A stretch of 64,000 bases of DNA from Candidula unifasciata (GCA_905116865.2 CAJHNH020005990.1:186001-250000), one strand, 5' to 3'. Positions 48,301-58,439 are shown, counted from the first letter of the stretch. The notes: generated by a model from the sequence alone, not told the origin. Numbers and translations are program-made.

Positions 48301-51257
48301 CTTGCTTCTTGGTGTCCAGCTCTGTTGCACGCGACAAATGAAGGTGGTTGGAGTCTCTGAATCCCCTGCACCGAACTGACTCAATTATTGACCTAATAAA
48401 AAATGAAGCTTATAGTTAGTCGGCAGATTACCCTCATTGCACACTGCCTCTTTCAGGCCCTTCATCCAACCATTCATCGAAATAGCTCGGACTCCCTCCT
48501 CAGTAAATCTTGTACTCCCTTTACATGGAAGAAATCTTATTCTCCCTCCTCTACATGAAAGAACCTCTTATTCTTCCTCACTTACACAAAAGAACCTCTT
48601 ATTCTTCCTCACTTACATGAAAGAACCTCTTATTCTTCCTCACTTACATCAAAGAACCTCTTATTCTTCCTCACTTATATGAAAGAACCTCTTATTCTTC
48701 CTCACTTACATGAAAGAACCTCTTATTCTTCCTCACTTACATGAAAGAACGTCTTATTCTCCCTCCTCTACCTAATCTGGATCTCCACCGCTGCCCTTTG
48801 TGTAGGCCTAGTGGAAATCTATATTTAATATCCCGTCTTCTACTTCATCTTTGTCTCCACCGCTGCCCTTTGTGTAGGCCTAGTGGAAATCTATATTTAA
48901 TATCCCATCTTCGACTTTATCTTTGTCTCCACCGCTGGCCCTTTGTGTAGGCCTAGTGGAAATCTATATTTAATATCCCGTCTTCTACTTTATCTGCCGT
49001 ATCGTTAGTATTGCCCCTAAGTTCATCCGAGGCATTCCCTGCAATACTAAAACCAATATTTCACAATATGGCAGACAACAAATGTATCGTCTCAGACAAA
49101 ATAGATGTTGTTTCAGGGAAGATAACAGCGAAACATTATTATTTTCTTTTAATTACCTTTTCTAGGGAAGCAACAGGAACAATATCCAAAGTGATATCAC
49201 TCCAGCAAAAGTTTACTTTTACTTATTGTCGCAATAAATAATGGAACGCACAATAATCTTGGCCGCCAATGTTACTGTTAAACATTGTAGTCATAATGGC
49301 AGATGAAAATGTAACCATTATTTTGTTCATGGTTTGGAAGTTGTTAACATTTAATTTATAACCAATACACGAAATACAGAAAGAGTTTGTGATTTACAGC
49401 ATAGATTGATGAAGATTAAAACTCTGACAGATTCGTTTTGCCGATACAAAATTTTTGTTTATTTGAAACCCCACCCTGGCTTTTGCCGGGAGCTCTGAAT
49501 GGCTAAAGGAAGAAAAAAAAAAGGGGAGGGGGGGAACAAAGTCATTATTTGTGGAAGAGAAAACAAAGGTCGAAAAGCACGAAGGTGGAAACAAGTGACT
49601 GCTGATTATGGCCATTTTGAGCATAAAAATACACGCAGCTAGGAACTGGCTAGAGACCTGGGTTTAGAAAAAACGTTGATGAAAATGATGGAAGGGACGT
49701 TCTGCACTGGGCTTACCGATGAGGAGGGGAGAGATCATGATGACATGTTGATGCTACTGTTCCCAACCTACCTAAATTCCAAAGTACCAACCGTTGTGCT
49801 GGCCAATAGTGGTGTAAACAGGAAGTAGTTTCTTGGACTGACCACAATGACATCATAGAGTTTCTTGTCGATAGTTTTCAAGACACTGTAGCTGCCCCAA
49901 CCTGTGCCCAGGATCACGAGCTTCTGTCTGTGGTCACTGGACTCGACGCTTTGGCTAGATACAATAGAATGGGTGGACAATCTGACATCTCGCCTTCTGC
50001 AATGGAAACATAAAAAGACAGTCTCATAAAACTGGTGTCATTAATATTTCTGAGTTGCTTGCACTACAAAAACACTAAAGGTTTTTAACCCAGAAAACTG
50101 CATTCAGTGATTAACTAGAATCTATTCATTCAGTGATTAACTAGAATCTATTCATTCAGTGATTAACTAGAATATATTCATTCAGTGATTAACTAGAATC
50201 TATTCATTCAGTGATTAACTAGAATCTATTCATTCAGTGATTAACTAGAATCTATTCATTCAGTGATTAACTAGAATCTATTCTTTCAGTGATTAACTAG
50301 AATCTATTCATTCAGTGATTAACTAGAATCTATTCAATCAGTGATTAACTAGAATCTATTCATTCAGTGATTAACTAGAATCCATTCATTCAGTGATTAA
50401 CTAGAATCTATTTATTCAGTGATTAACTAGAATCTATTCTTTCAGTGATTAACTAGAATCTATTCATTCAGTGATTAACTAGAATCTATTCATTCATTGA
50501 TTAACTAGAATCTATTCATTCAGTGATTAACTAGAATCTATTCATTCAGTGATTAACTAGAATCGATGCCATAGCAGCAAGAAGCACCAATATGTATTCA
50601 GTCGCTATCAGCTAATGTCAGCAGTATTCTCATGTTGGTTCGTTACACTGTAGAAGATCCGTCAGTAATTGTTTATTAACAATAACGAGTATGAGCAATT
50701 TGTTGCACAATTTATACTCTAACATTTCCTTTCTGAGTTCCGGGGTCCCGGATGAAAGGGTGGGGGAGGGGGAGGGGGGATGTGCCTATAAAACTCAAGT
50801 ACTTGTACAGGACTAGAGTCCTAAAGTGCACGAACAACAAACCTTTTCCACCAAACTGAACTCAAAGAAGAAGAACGTTTAGAATATTTAGATGTATTTC
50901 ATCAAATGCACAATAACAAGTTTTCCTCAGTATTTAATGAAGCACATAGTCCAACATTTCACTAATTATCTTTTTGAAGTTGGGACAATCATACACCTGT
51001 TTGGCAATTTGCGTTGTTTACTTTTGGTTTCACATTGATTAATCTTGTCTCTGTGGTTATGACTGATCCTGCTTATAAACTCTCAATATTTATGCTTACC
51101 CCCAAATAGTCCGATAAATCAGAATGTAATATCCCATCTAGAACTTCGACAGGCATATCAAATCTTTGAATGACAGATAAAAAGATGCATCAAAAATATC
51201 TTACCTGCGGAAAACCGCCGTTCTTCTAACCAAAAGAGGGCGCATACTTGTGATCAT
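39230..51257 (-). CDS. Type II (alternative) NADH:quinone oxidoreductase, NDH-2, mitochondrial; C-terminal exon not found
   Basis: Eight minus-strand exons (51257-51205, 49996-49772, 48392-48167, 47159-46989, 44915-44753, 42481-42351, 41753-41646, 39383-39230) join with consistent phases to 1231 nt, or 410 residues plus one base. NDH-2 is a single-chain flavoprotein on the mitochondrial inner membrane that passes electrons from NADH to quinone without pumping protons. The N-terminus is an Arg-rich presequence without acids ([18 protein letters not shown]). The FAD dinucleotide motif is G48-T-G-W-G52, the NADH motif is G207-GGPTG-212, and the FAD-binding AIGDCA motif is at 342-347, followed by LPCTAQVAEREG. 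The frame stops making sense after KFKG, at a GTGGGT donor. Family members continue for about 40 more residues, so one more exon to the left is expected. I did not see it, and LINE copies occupy much of that region. Confidence 0.88.
39632..39930 (-). mobile_element. SINE-A copy, NDH-2 intron 7
   Basis: tttactggctgtcaaatcc, gaaagtcctggctgttcgtc, tgcactccgacttcgaaaga and cacaatgggaccccggaacc are in antisense order. It is in sense orientation relative to the NDH-2 gene. Confidence 0.75.
40150..40355 (+). mobile_element. SINE-A copy, diverged
   Basis: aagtgcgtctgcctgagagg, aactaactgtccgcatgcac, ccaaaagtatatgaaccacc and gagttaacaatcggcgaatg follow the family order. An A run interrupts at 40232-40249. 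Confidence 0.6.
40480..40745 (-). mobile_element. tRNA-derived SINE-C, best-preserved copy
   Basis: The minus strand begins gtcgtcgtggctgagcggtt (A box), then taggttcgctccctgg (B box), giving an RNA polymerase III internal promoter from a tRNA-like head. A body follows that runs to aggcccatatagg-like words near 40520. It lies in NDH-2 intron 7. Confidence 0.75.
40810..41060 (-). mobile_element. LINE 3' end fragment with (atc)n
   Basis: (atc)n and catcatgtgccatgccgat, acgcgtgggcgatcgtg are the antisense of the gcaaggcacctgatgatgat-type 3' end seen at 36830. Confidence 0.5.
41646..41753 (-). CDS. NDH-2 exon 7 (AIGDCA motif)
   Basis: The acceptor ttcctgcag lies before 41753 and the donor gtaatg follows 41646. 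The 36 codons are in phase 0 and contain [13 protein letters not shown], the conserved FAD-binding motif, ending in LPCTAQ. Confidence 0.92.
42351..42481 (-). CDS. NDH-2 exon 6
   Basis: The acceptor aatccacag lies before 42481 and the donor gtcagt follows 42351. It encodes [20 protein letters not shown], the NDH-2 strand entering the second FAD contact. Confidence 0.9.
42490..43575. other. NDH-2 intron 5 sequence, poly(A) and G runs
   Basis: A 30-base A run at 42894-42922 and a G run at 43116-43130. Nothing coding is recognised. Confidence 0.45.
43590..44442. repeat. 61-bp minisatellite, about 14 copies, in NDH-2 intron 5
   Basis: The unit joins ggaaggggtggcaggttgg, agaccatttatctagagct and tcgtgcaacggcgaccctcg. 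The 3' copies (44210 on) form a variant block with agtaggggg and agacaattt. The word caggttggagacca resembles hAT-MITE right ends. Confidence 0.95.
44510..44705 (-). mobile_element. LINE 3' fragment next to NDH-2 exon 5
   Basis: The minus strand reads [36 protein letters not shown]. The same sequence order occurs at 19090-19260. A C/G run at 44557-44572 precedes it. Confidence 0.65.
44753..44915 (-). CDS. NDH-2 exon 5
   Basis: The acceptor tgtaaccag lies before 44915 and the donor gtaagc begins at 44752. It encodes [11 protein letters not shown], then [14 protein letters not shown], the second half of the NADH-binding domain. A minus-strand LINE 3' fragment lies less than 50 bp beyond the donor. 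Confidence 0.9.
45002..45057. repeat. CT microsatellite
   Basis: Interrupted ct run in NDH-2 intron 4. Confidence 0.9.
45271..45325. repeat. GT/GC microsatellite
   Basis: gt run followed by gcgcgcg, NDH-2 intron 4. Confidence 0.95.
45640..45910 (+). mobile_element. LINE C-terminal fragment with G run
   Basis: [25 protein letters not shown] stop, then after a 20-base G run (45777-45796) the frame [16 protein letters not shown]. It is the sister of 690-960. Confidence 0.7.
45950..46124. repeat. Two short tandem arrays: 29-bp x3 and 24-bp x3.5
   Basis: First block ggaggcgttgacggtccggt plus gatcgaggg, three copies. Second block cagtgtgctgggccctgggc plus aaac, three full copies and a part. They are adjacent and separate in sequence. 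Confidence 0.9.
46290..46990 (+). mobile_element. LINE RNase H and C-terminus (CPECC family), interrupted by a short retroposon
   Basis: The plus strand reads [15 protein letters not shown] (late RNase H Asp) up to 46449. It is interrupted by a 198-bp insert, then continues SALHHW..., [20 protein letters not shown] and [11 protein letters not shown] near 46900-46940. It lies in NDH-2 intron 4, antisense to the gene, and reaches exon 4. Confidence 0.75.
46450..46647. mobile_element. 198-bp SINE-like insert with 11-bp target duplication
   Basis: agctctgcacc at 46439-46449 is repeated at 46648-46658. The insert contains tttgaagccctgccctggc, ttttgccgggggccc and gtgatgtcctggtggggta. It is the same repeat as the tandem pair at 5005-5435. 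Confidence 0.8.
46989..47159 (-). CDS. NDH-2 exon 4 (NADH-binding motif)
   Basis: The acceptor ttcgacag lies before 47159 and the donor gtgagc follows 46989. The 57 codons contain [18 protein letters not shown], the second GxGxxG-type motif, followed by a conserved Glu, which binds NADH. Confidence 0.92.
47365..47480 (-). mobile_element. tRNA-like SINE fragment
   Basis: The minus strand has gttagctaaacagaattgcg, then gtggtccgggttcactcccg, a B-box-like region. It sits in NDH-2 intron 3. Confidence 0.4.
47545..47785. repeat. ~30-bp minisatellite, about 8 copies
   Basis: Units of the type gaggggcgtcgctcccctaa plus cagaggtt. Copies vary in length by 1-2 bp. Confidence 0.85.
48167..48392 (-). 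CDS. NDH-2 exon 3
   Basis: The acceptor tttattag lies before 48392 and the donor gtaatc follows 48167. It completes Arg and encodes [10 protein letters not shown] through [19 protein letters not shown], the usual NDH-2 segment that closes the first FAD half. The phase joins the flanking exons exactly. Confidence 0.9.
48545..48765. repeat. 31-bp minisatellite, about 7 copies
   Basis: The unit is tgaaagaacctcttattctt plus cctcacttaca, in NDH-2 intron 2. Confidence 0.92.
48775..49000. repeat. ~72-bp repeat, 3 copies
   Basis: The unit begins ctccaccgctgccctttgtg, then taggcctagtggaaatctat and atttaatatccc. It is immediately downstream of the 31-bp array. Confidence 0.92.
49772..49996 (-). CDS. 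NDH-2 exon 2 (FAD-binding Rossmann motif)
   Basis: The acceptor ccattgcag lies before 49996 and the donor gtaggt begins at 49771. It encodes [16 protein letters not shown], the dinucleotide-binding beta-alpha-beta unit, then [14 protein letters not shown], which is characteristic of NDH-2 proteins. Confidence 0.9.
50101..50566. repeat. 26-bp minisatellite, about 18 copies, NDH-2 intron 1
   Basis: The unit is cattcagtgattaactagaa plus tctatt, with high copy identity. It is AT-rich. Confidence 0.95.
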
Positions 51258-51287
51258 CGTTGGTTTTGTCGCCCAACAATCAATAAA
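51205..51287 (-). CDS. NDH-2 exon with start codon and 5' UTR part
   Basis: A long pyrimidine tract and cag (minus strand) end at 51288, so an intron in the 5' UTR is likely. The ATG is at 51257 down to 51255, and coding runs to 51205 before the donor gtaaga. It encodes the first 17 residues plus two bases, a basic presequence. Confidence 0.8.
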
Positions 51288-51479
51288 CTGTGAAAGAAGC
51301 AGACAGAAAAAAAAAAAAAAAAAAAGACTGCAACGGTTAGTCATAAAAGGTATATACAGACTGCAACAGTTAGTCATAAAAGGTATATACAGAACAGATA
51401 TTGACTAAACAGATATGGAAAAACAGTTCAAAAGAAAATTGTTCATTGTTTATTTTTTAGGGTCATTTTCGTCGCACAT

Positions 51480-51915
51480 CAGACGTGACTATAAGTTCTC
51501 CGATCTCCTCCTGATTAGTCTGTCTCCAAGTGTTTTAAGGCTGACAACTTCCATTCTGTTCTGGCTGATGTAACGACGGGTGGCCCCCGCATGGTTTTCC
51601 TGTCCCGCTGCTCCAGTTCGTACACCCAGGGTATGCGGTCTATTCAGTGAAAAATCATTTCCCACGAAACTGAAAGCCTCATAGTGTTGAGTCTGGAGTA
51701 TGGCATTGAAGATGTCTCTCCTGTCCATAGATGGCCAATCCCTGACGGTCGAACTGCCAGCCATTGCCTTTCACACCAGCATACCCTGGGGCACAAATGA
51801 AGGTGATTTTTGTGAAACGCTGCATGCTGTATCCGATGGAGTCACGATGTCCCTGCGTATCCCGCCTTGATCATCTGCAGCATGCTCATTGAGTCGCAGA
51901 GCAAACACGCATCGG
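51480..51915 (-). mobile_element. LINE RNase H/C-terminal fragment, degenerate
   Basis: The minus strand from 51915 reads with stops: SMSMLQMIKAGYAG, HKNHLHLCPRVCW, then (shifted) WPSMDRRDIFNAILQ, GQENHAGATRRYISQNRMEV. It parallels 5491-5900 (RVEAGW, FVPGYAGV, MDHADIVIAIRE). Confidence 0.7.
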
Positions 51916-52266
51916 TGAACAACCTAGTTAAGCCATTCTAGGTGAACTACCTAGTTCAGCCATTCTAGGAGAACTACCTAGTTCAGCCATTCTAGGTGAA
52001 CTACCTAGTTCAGCCATTCTAGGTGAACTACCTAGTTCAGCCATTCTAGGTGAACTACCTAGTTCAGCCATTCTAGGTGAACTACCTAGTTCAGCCATTC
52101 TAGGTGAACTACCTAGTTCAGCCATTCTAGGTGAACTACCTAGTTCAGCCATTCTAGGTGAACTACCTAGTTAAGCCATTCTAGGTGAACTACCTAGTTC
52201 AGCCATTCTAGGTGAACTACCTAGTTCAGCCATTCTAGGTGAACTACATAGTTCAGCCATTCTAGG
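51913..52266. repeat. 27-bp minisatellite, 13 copies
   Basis: The unit is ggtgaactacctagttcagc plus cattcta. Each unit contains the dyad tgaactacctagttca (7-bp arms, 2-bp centre), and across the unit ctaggtgaactacctag (6-bp arms). It gives the frame MAELGSSPR on the minus strand. Confidence 0.95.
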
Positions 52267-52879
52267 GTCTTTGTCACAGCCCTGACCTCCACTGTCAGGC
52301 TGCAGGTGCTACAAACAAAGGCCGCACTATCTTCTTTAATCACTTTCCTGTTGTTTCTCATCGTATAAGAAAACGCCGAATAAACCAACTAATACAGATG
52401 AATATTTGGAAGTAGACAATTATTGAAAACACATTTTTAAAGGCATTTTAAAAACAGAAACAATACTTTTTTCTAAAGTATACAAGATAAGACAATAGAG
52501 ACAAAAAAAAAAAAAAAAGCAGAATATTCAACATAAGATTTTAAATTATTTGTTATAAAATGTTTGTTGAATAATTGCGAACTTTCAAATACTACCCCCC
52601 CCCCCCCTCTTTCTTCCACCCCTATTTTGTTGTAGTTTATTCAGATTTTTTTTCGAACTATTTTTGCATGTCTGTTTATTCTATGTCTAATGTGCATATT
52701 CATTTTGACCTTAGTGTGACCCCCCCCCCCCCCTCACCCTTTCCTTTGTGACCTCAAAAGTTGCATCCTGTCTAGCAAACCAACAGTGCCGATACAATTG
52801 ACATGTGACCTCAGTAGAAGTTTAAATTAATACCTCTGACCAGGTTTAGGATTTCTCAAGCTTAATCATCATCAATTAC

Positions 52880-53045
52880 ATTGCCGACTGGAGTGGGCGA
52901 TCACGCCTCTCCGGATTCTGCCATCCTCAACAGCGTGTATCGGTTGGTGTGCTGACACCAAGACATGCCAAAAGAAAAGGCTGTCAAGAATCTTTGCACG
53001 TTGTCTTCCTTTATTTCTCCTTCAAGAAATATTGTCTTTGGTCAC
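52880..53045 (-). mobile_element. LINE 3' end fragment
   Basis: Antisense of the (gat)n family: atcatcatcaattacattgc, cgactggagtgggcgatcac, gcctctccggattctgc. The minus strand ends ...VIAHSSRQCN-like. Confidence 0.5.
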
Positions 53046-53098
53046 CACATGTTACAGTTTCCTTTTTCTCATAAAAGGTAGAGGTAAAGTCGGGAGAT

Positions 53099-53903
53099 GT
53101 GAACCAGCGTCAGTGCACACGGTTATAAACCATGTGAACCAGCGTCAGTGCACACGGTTATAAACCATGTGAACCAGCGTCAGTGCACACAGTTATAAAC
53201 CATGTGAACCAGCGTCAGTGCACACAGTTATAAACCATGTGAACCAGCGTCGGTGCACACGGTTATAAACCATGTGAACCAGCGTCAGTGCACACAGTTA
53301 TAAACCATGTGAACCAGCGTCAGTGCACACGGTTATAAACCATGTGAACCAGCGTCAGTGCACACAGTTATAAACCATGTGAACCAGCGTCAGTGCACAC
53401 AGTTATAAACCATGTGAACCAGCGTCAGTGCACACAGTTATAAACCATGTGAACCAGCGTCAGTGCACACAGTTATAAACCATGTGAACCAGCGTCATTG
53501 CACACAGTTATAAACCATGTGAACCAGCGTCAGTGCACACAGTTATAAACCATGTGAACCAGCGTCAGTGCACACAGTTATAAACCATGTGAACCAGCGT
53601 CAGTGCACACGGTTATAAACCATGTGAACCAGCGTCAGTGCACACAGTTATAAACCATGTGAACCAGCGTCAGTGCACACGGTTATAAACCATGTGAACC
53701 AGCGTCAGTGCACACAGTTATAAACCATGTGAACCAGCGTCAGTGCACACAGTTATAAACCATGTGAACCAGCGTCAGTGCACACAGTTATAAACCATGT
53801 GAACCAGCGTCAGTGCACACAGTTATAAACCATGTGAACCAGCGTCAGTGCACACAGTTATAAACCATGTGAACCAGCGTCAGTGCACACAGTTATAAAC
53901 CAT
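53099..53903. repeat. 35-bp minisatellite, exactly 23 copies
   Basis: 805 bp, 23 x 35. The unit is gtgaaccagcgtcagtgcac plus acagttataaaccat. Copies differ mainly by an A/G at one position (acagtt or acggtt). Confidence 0.97.
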
Positions 53904-53929
53904 AAGTGTTCTGCCACCAATACGGACAT

Positions 53930-54150
53930 CAGATAAGAATTGTCCGCCTGTGTCGCCGTCCGCACGTAACTCTGTAGCTACAGCGACGTTCCTCCATTTA
54001 CCCCAGAGTGTCAACTCTGGTACCCATTTCCTAGAGGCTGGGTGAACGCAGGGAGCCATCCGGTTTCGAACACCGACCGTGGGCTGCAGCGATTTACAGC
54101 TACATTTAAAAGCGAGCCTCTTATCGACTGCGCTAACGCGGAGGTGTATG
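53930..54150 (-). mobile_element. tRNA-like SINE relic
   Basis: The minus strand has cgttagcgcagtcgataaga (A-box-like) and ggtcggtgttcgaaaccgga (B-box-like), followed by a body with gggtaaatggaggaacg. Confidence 0.5.
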
Positions 54151-56150
54151 ATTGTTCCAACAAACCCTTAAGATGACCAACGTAGGGGGAAGGAGAGAAG
54201 GGAATTACTTATTTTGAATGTCCCGCTTATAGCTAGAAATATTAATAGAATATCACCTTTTCAGCTCATGATATTACGGTCATCTTATATATTTCTAATG
54301 TTTGTGATAAGTTGTCTACGAGCCCTCGCCTTTTTCAAAACATGTTGGTTGTCCTTCTTGGCTGTCCAAGGAATTGTAGGGATTCTTCTGTAAAACCACA
54401 TCTCCGAGGTCTTGAAAAAGTGTTTGGTTTGTTTCGTATTAAAACTTGTGACATACGTCTTGCAAAAGTATTTTTTTTCTTCTAACCTCCACTATCATGA
54501 ATTTATTGCGTAATGTGTTCTTTCTGTTATAAAATGCAGTTTTAGTATGTTATTTTCTGTTCTTCGTCTCTATGACGCATCTTCCACCTGATGTTATTAA
54601 TCTCCCTAGGTGTGTAGTTGTGAAACTTAATTGTGAGTGAAGTTGAATACCACTAGTATCGCTCACTGAAAGATTAACACTCGGCGACATGAAGTGTCAC
54701 TATTCAGATTAGTCACCCAGCTTCAAGTCTCCAGGCTTGTAATCCTTTTTTTTTTTTTTCAAGTTTTGTGTTGTTATATTTTTGTTAGCACAAATGTACA
54801 TCATTTAGTACACCGCAACCTACTCTGATATTTTTTCAAGCACATGTTCTCTGATATTGTTCATGATGAGTTGAAGGGAAACACCAGGAACGTCCCATTT
54901 TCAATCTGAAACACTCAGCTACAGTACACAAATTAAACCATTACCAAATGTTTAAACAAATATGGCAGGCACTGGCAGAAAAACCTGGCTACACTTGTAT
55001 AGAAAATTATTTCTGTCAAATAAAAAACTTTTTTTTTTTATCTGGGTAATCGTGGTCCACATACTCCATGTTTGACGCAGATGCATATCTTTCGAATCCA
55101 ACAAGACCACTGGATTTGGCTTCGGAATGCTTGGATTAACGTTTGTGCTAAAACTGGTGGTTTTTTGTATACCTGCTCAGCGAACTGACTGCTTATTTCG
55201 TCGTCTAGTGGCTTGGGGTGATGGTGGTCAACTTCAGAACCTGTATCCGACTGTCCACAAGTGACCTGGTTTCACTGTAGTCATATTTATAATCTTCGGC
55301 TTCCTGGGCCTCGTCTAGCTATTCTATGTACACACTGATCCTGACTGATCTAGTCTAGATCCAATTAAACAAGTATTTTAAGCCAAATCTGACTTAACAA
55401 TGACATAAATTACATACCCGGCTTTATATCTTTTACTGTTATCTCCCTTATACATGAGATTGTCTCCCATATAATAATTTCTGAATGCAAGCGTTCTAAC
55501 ATTAATTTTTACAATAAACAATTGCTGAAATTACAACAAAGACCATAATTAATAACTTTCTACAGAAAACAGTTAGCAGTAGATGTGGACAGCCTGGCAA
55601 AATAGAATTATATTTACTAGACTGCAAGAAATGTGACAAGGACAGGAAAATATTTCCAGAGCAAGGTACCAAGCCAGTTAATGGAATATAATTAAAATAC
55701 AAGCTAGAGAGCTTCAAGTAACATTAACATATACTAAACAAAAGACAAAAAAGTAGATCCTTTTATAGAAAAACAGTCGTTGGGTTAACTAGTTTTCGTT
55801 ACATGCTGAAAATATTTAAAAAAAAAAAAAAAAAGGCAGGTCAACTGCACTCAATGGAATAGACGGTAATTTAAAATATTTAAATAAATAACTGAAGCAG
55901 GATGTACAGCCGATGACGAACTGACAGGATTAAGTTGTTCGAGATGAAAACAGGCAAATTATTTTAATAATAGACTCAAGGAGCTAACAAACGGGATGTA
56001 AACAGACTAATCTAGCATGTGGGATTCTGGCTGACATACACATGGATCGAAGGAGGTAAGGCGGGGCATTGTGGGTAGAATACCACTGTGTCATCTATGG
56101 CAGGAGGTTAACTCCGTGTGCAGTGAAAGTCGATCCTTAAATTAGTGAAA
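54150..56150. other. Non-coding stretch upstream of NDH-2, nothing recognised
   Basis: AT-rich, with T run 54748-54762, A run 55818-55834 and no motif-bearing frame. No repeat of the families above was seen. Confidence 0.45.
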
Positions 56151-56300
56151 CAAGATACCCCCTTGTCCACGCCTTCAGACCCACTTGGCATATGGTGCTA
56201 GACAGATTTTATAGACCAATCGGCACTCGGTGGGTGATGTGGTCACCATCACGCCGGGGTGACGGGTTCAATCCCAACTGTGGACGATTTGTCTTGCGTT
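56150..56300 (-). mobile_element. SINE-C fragment
   Basis: cacgccttcagacccactt, tatagaccaatcggcactcg and ggtgggtgatgtggtcacc match SINE-C. It is followed by gtgacgggttcaatcccaac. Confidence 0.65.
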
Positions 56301-56384
56301 GGTTTAAACAGAAGTACTGAGAGCTGACCGTTCAGTCTTGTGTCCAGATCAAAATGCAACAATTGTCTGAGTTTTGGATATCAC

Positions 56385-56600
56385 TCATCATCATCATATG
56401 CCCTGCCAACTGGCGTAGGCGCTTATGCGTCTCCACAGATCACGATTCCTGGTTGCCTGGAACAGCTCTCTTGATGATATCCCTCCATGTCATCGTTTTA
56501 GCCAATCCAGCATCGTATCTCTTTGTCTGCCTCTACCCCCTTTTCCACTGATCTTTCCAGTTGTCACGATGTTCTCCAATGTCTCTTTTCTAATTACGTG
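56385..56600 (-). mobile_element. LINE 3' end, (gat)n family
   Basis: The minus strand reads WKRG-type sequence ending DDIKRAVPGNQES and RRISAYASWQGI, with (atc)n at 56388-56400 on the plus strand. Confidence 0.65.
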
Positions 56601-56732
56601 GTCAAAGGACAGTGTTTGTTTCTTGAATTTCCCTGGAAAACGAATATCCATTTGCGAGTTATAGAGCTCTGGTATTGTCGGTTGCTTTTCTACTGCCTGT
56701 TTGTATGAAAAGACGTTATTGAAGCGCGTTCG

Positions 56733-57062
56733 TCGGCAATCCTCCGAATAACGGTCCCAAATTATCGAGAGAGAAAATATACCCTAAGAGGGCTTCAGTC
56801 ACATGTAAATTGCGCACTTCCGGCGACTTAAATTGCAGACTTTAGGCGACAACCGCCACCGCCGAGAAGTAACTCCCGCGCCGCTACGCAGCAGCTACCG
56901 CATCTCCTGCAGCTTTTTTCATTTTATTTGCTCGTTAGTCCCAGCCATCTTAGTCCCGCTCTGCGCCGCTGTGGCGGAAGTCCGCAATTTACATGTGAAT
57001 GAGGCCCTGTTAGGGTATATTTTTGGCCTTGATAATTTGGGACCGTTATTCGGAGGATAGCC
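56733..57062. mobile_element. Foldback MITE
   Basis: Left arm cggcaatcctccgaataacg ... cgacaaccgccaccgccgag, right arm ... gtggcggaagtccgcaattt ... ccgttattcggaggatagcc. The centre is ctcctgcagcttttttcat. It is homologous to 4360-4762. Confidence 0.78.
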
Positions 57063-57489
57063 CGTTCGTCTATTAGAATAACTCTGCAGCCATATGTATC
57101 CGATTTTCTAACCTCTAAGCCAGCAGATGTTACATAAGATGAAAAATGTAAACTTCCATCCCCATTTGTTGTGTTTCTATGTTTGGTGAGCTGTCGGGTG
57201 GGCCACGAATTAGTTTTCTCAGTCTTGTTGGGCCGCGGGTATAAATAGATTGAGGAACACTGCTAGAAATGACAGACATCTAAATGCTTGTAACACATCG
57301 TTCAAACACCACCACGCCTAACCGGCAGACTCCAACAAAATCTTTGCGCCAGCAAGAATGTCGCCCTCGTACCAGCTAGGTGGCTAGGTAACTGTTGCCC
57401 TCCAGGACTGAATTATGCAGGATTAACACCTAAAAAATTAGAACCAAGCAGGCATAAATCTCCGAAACGCCATTCAACTGTTTACGTCA

Positions 57490-57870
57490 GTTATTAAGGG
57501 GGTGTGGTTGGTGTGAAAAAAAAGGGGGAGGGGACTGAGTGGTCTCGGGGCGTGTCGTCCATTTTTTTTCCTCCTGGTCTCTGGGTATTAGGATCGGACG
57601 CTTGTGTGTATTGTGCGCACATAAAAAATGACTTGGCAGCTGCAAATCGAAAAGAGTAGCCTAACGGCGCTGCCCAGGGAAAAATTTTGAGTTAAAATTC
57701 TTCCCACTGTATTTCAGTATCTTCGACAGGGCTACAGATTTCGTGCACTGTGCTGAGATTCTTCGGTCTCAGACTTGAGTTAGAACGGAGCACTTATTGG
57801 CTACTATCCTTATACCATGATGTTGATCCGTTGTTCAAACCCAAGCCTATACATTAGTTATATCTAGGCA
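57490..57870 (+). mobile_element. SINE-D copy 1
   Basis: Shares the order tggtctcggggcgtgtc, cctggtctctggg, ttggcagctgcaaatcgaaa, agagtagcctaacg, gtgcactgtgctgag and catgatgttgatccgttgtt with 58440-58830. The tRNA-like head is incomplete. Confidence 0.75.
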
Positions 57871-58430
57871 CCCTACGGCTACAGAAATAACCCTCATCCG
57901 GTCGTGACTGCGAATAACATTTGTCCAACAATTGTATCACGGAGTCACCGGGGCGTCTGTGACATGGAAGTTCACCTTCAAGGGCCATGCCGACTGACGT
58001 AGGCGATCGTGCCTCTTCCAAACGTTTCAAGATAATTAAAATAAATGTAAGAAAAACTCCAAAAGAAAACTAACGTTAATTAATACTACAGTTATAAATT
58101 AAATACCAACATTAATTGGAATAACTAATTTAGATATCTACTGCGGATAAGACTACGGACACACACAAACACATACACACCTGTGGTGGGGTTAGGGGTA
58201 AGCTAAATAAACGACCGCTTCGGGCCTCACAATCTGCAGGGATCTCACAATCATTCTTTTCTTTCACATTTGCAATTTTCTTTCAAATATACTGTTTAAA
58301 ACAAAACCGCATAGTTATCTGATGGTGGTTTTTATTGGTTTGTAAATAAAATATCGGACTCGGATTTGTGAAAAGCAGCCTCAAATGTTGTTTACCGTGT
58401 CCAGTGGACATCTGGGCGTGTATTGCGTGG
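57870..58430. other. Non-coding stretch between SINE-D copies
   Basis: A (gat)n-type LINE scrap lies at 57980-58025 (ccatgccgactgacgtaggc). Otherwise AT-rich with no recognised feature. Confidence 0.4.
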
Positions 58431-58439
58431 GTTTTTTTA

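Noticed and set aside
51928..52152. MAELGSSPR repeat peptide
   Set aside because: It is the 27-bp array, with no start context or flanking exon.
53099..53903. CRISPR array
   Set aside because: Contiguous 35-bp units without unique spacers in a eukaryotic genome. The same applies to the other arrays.
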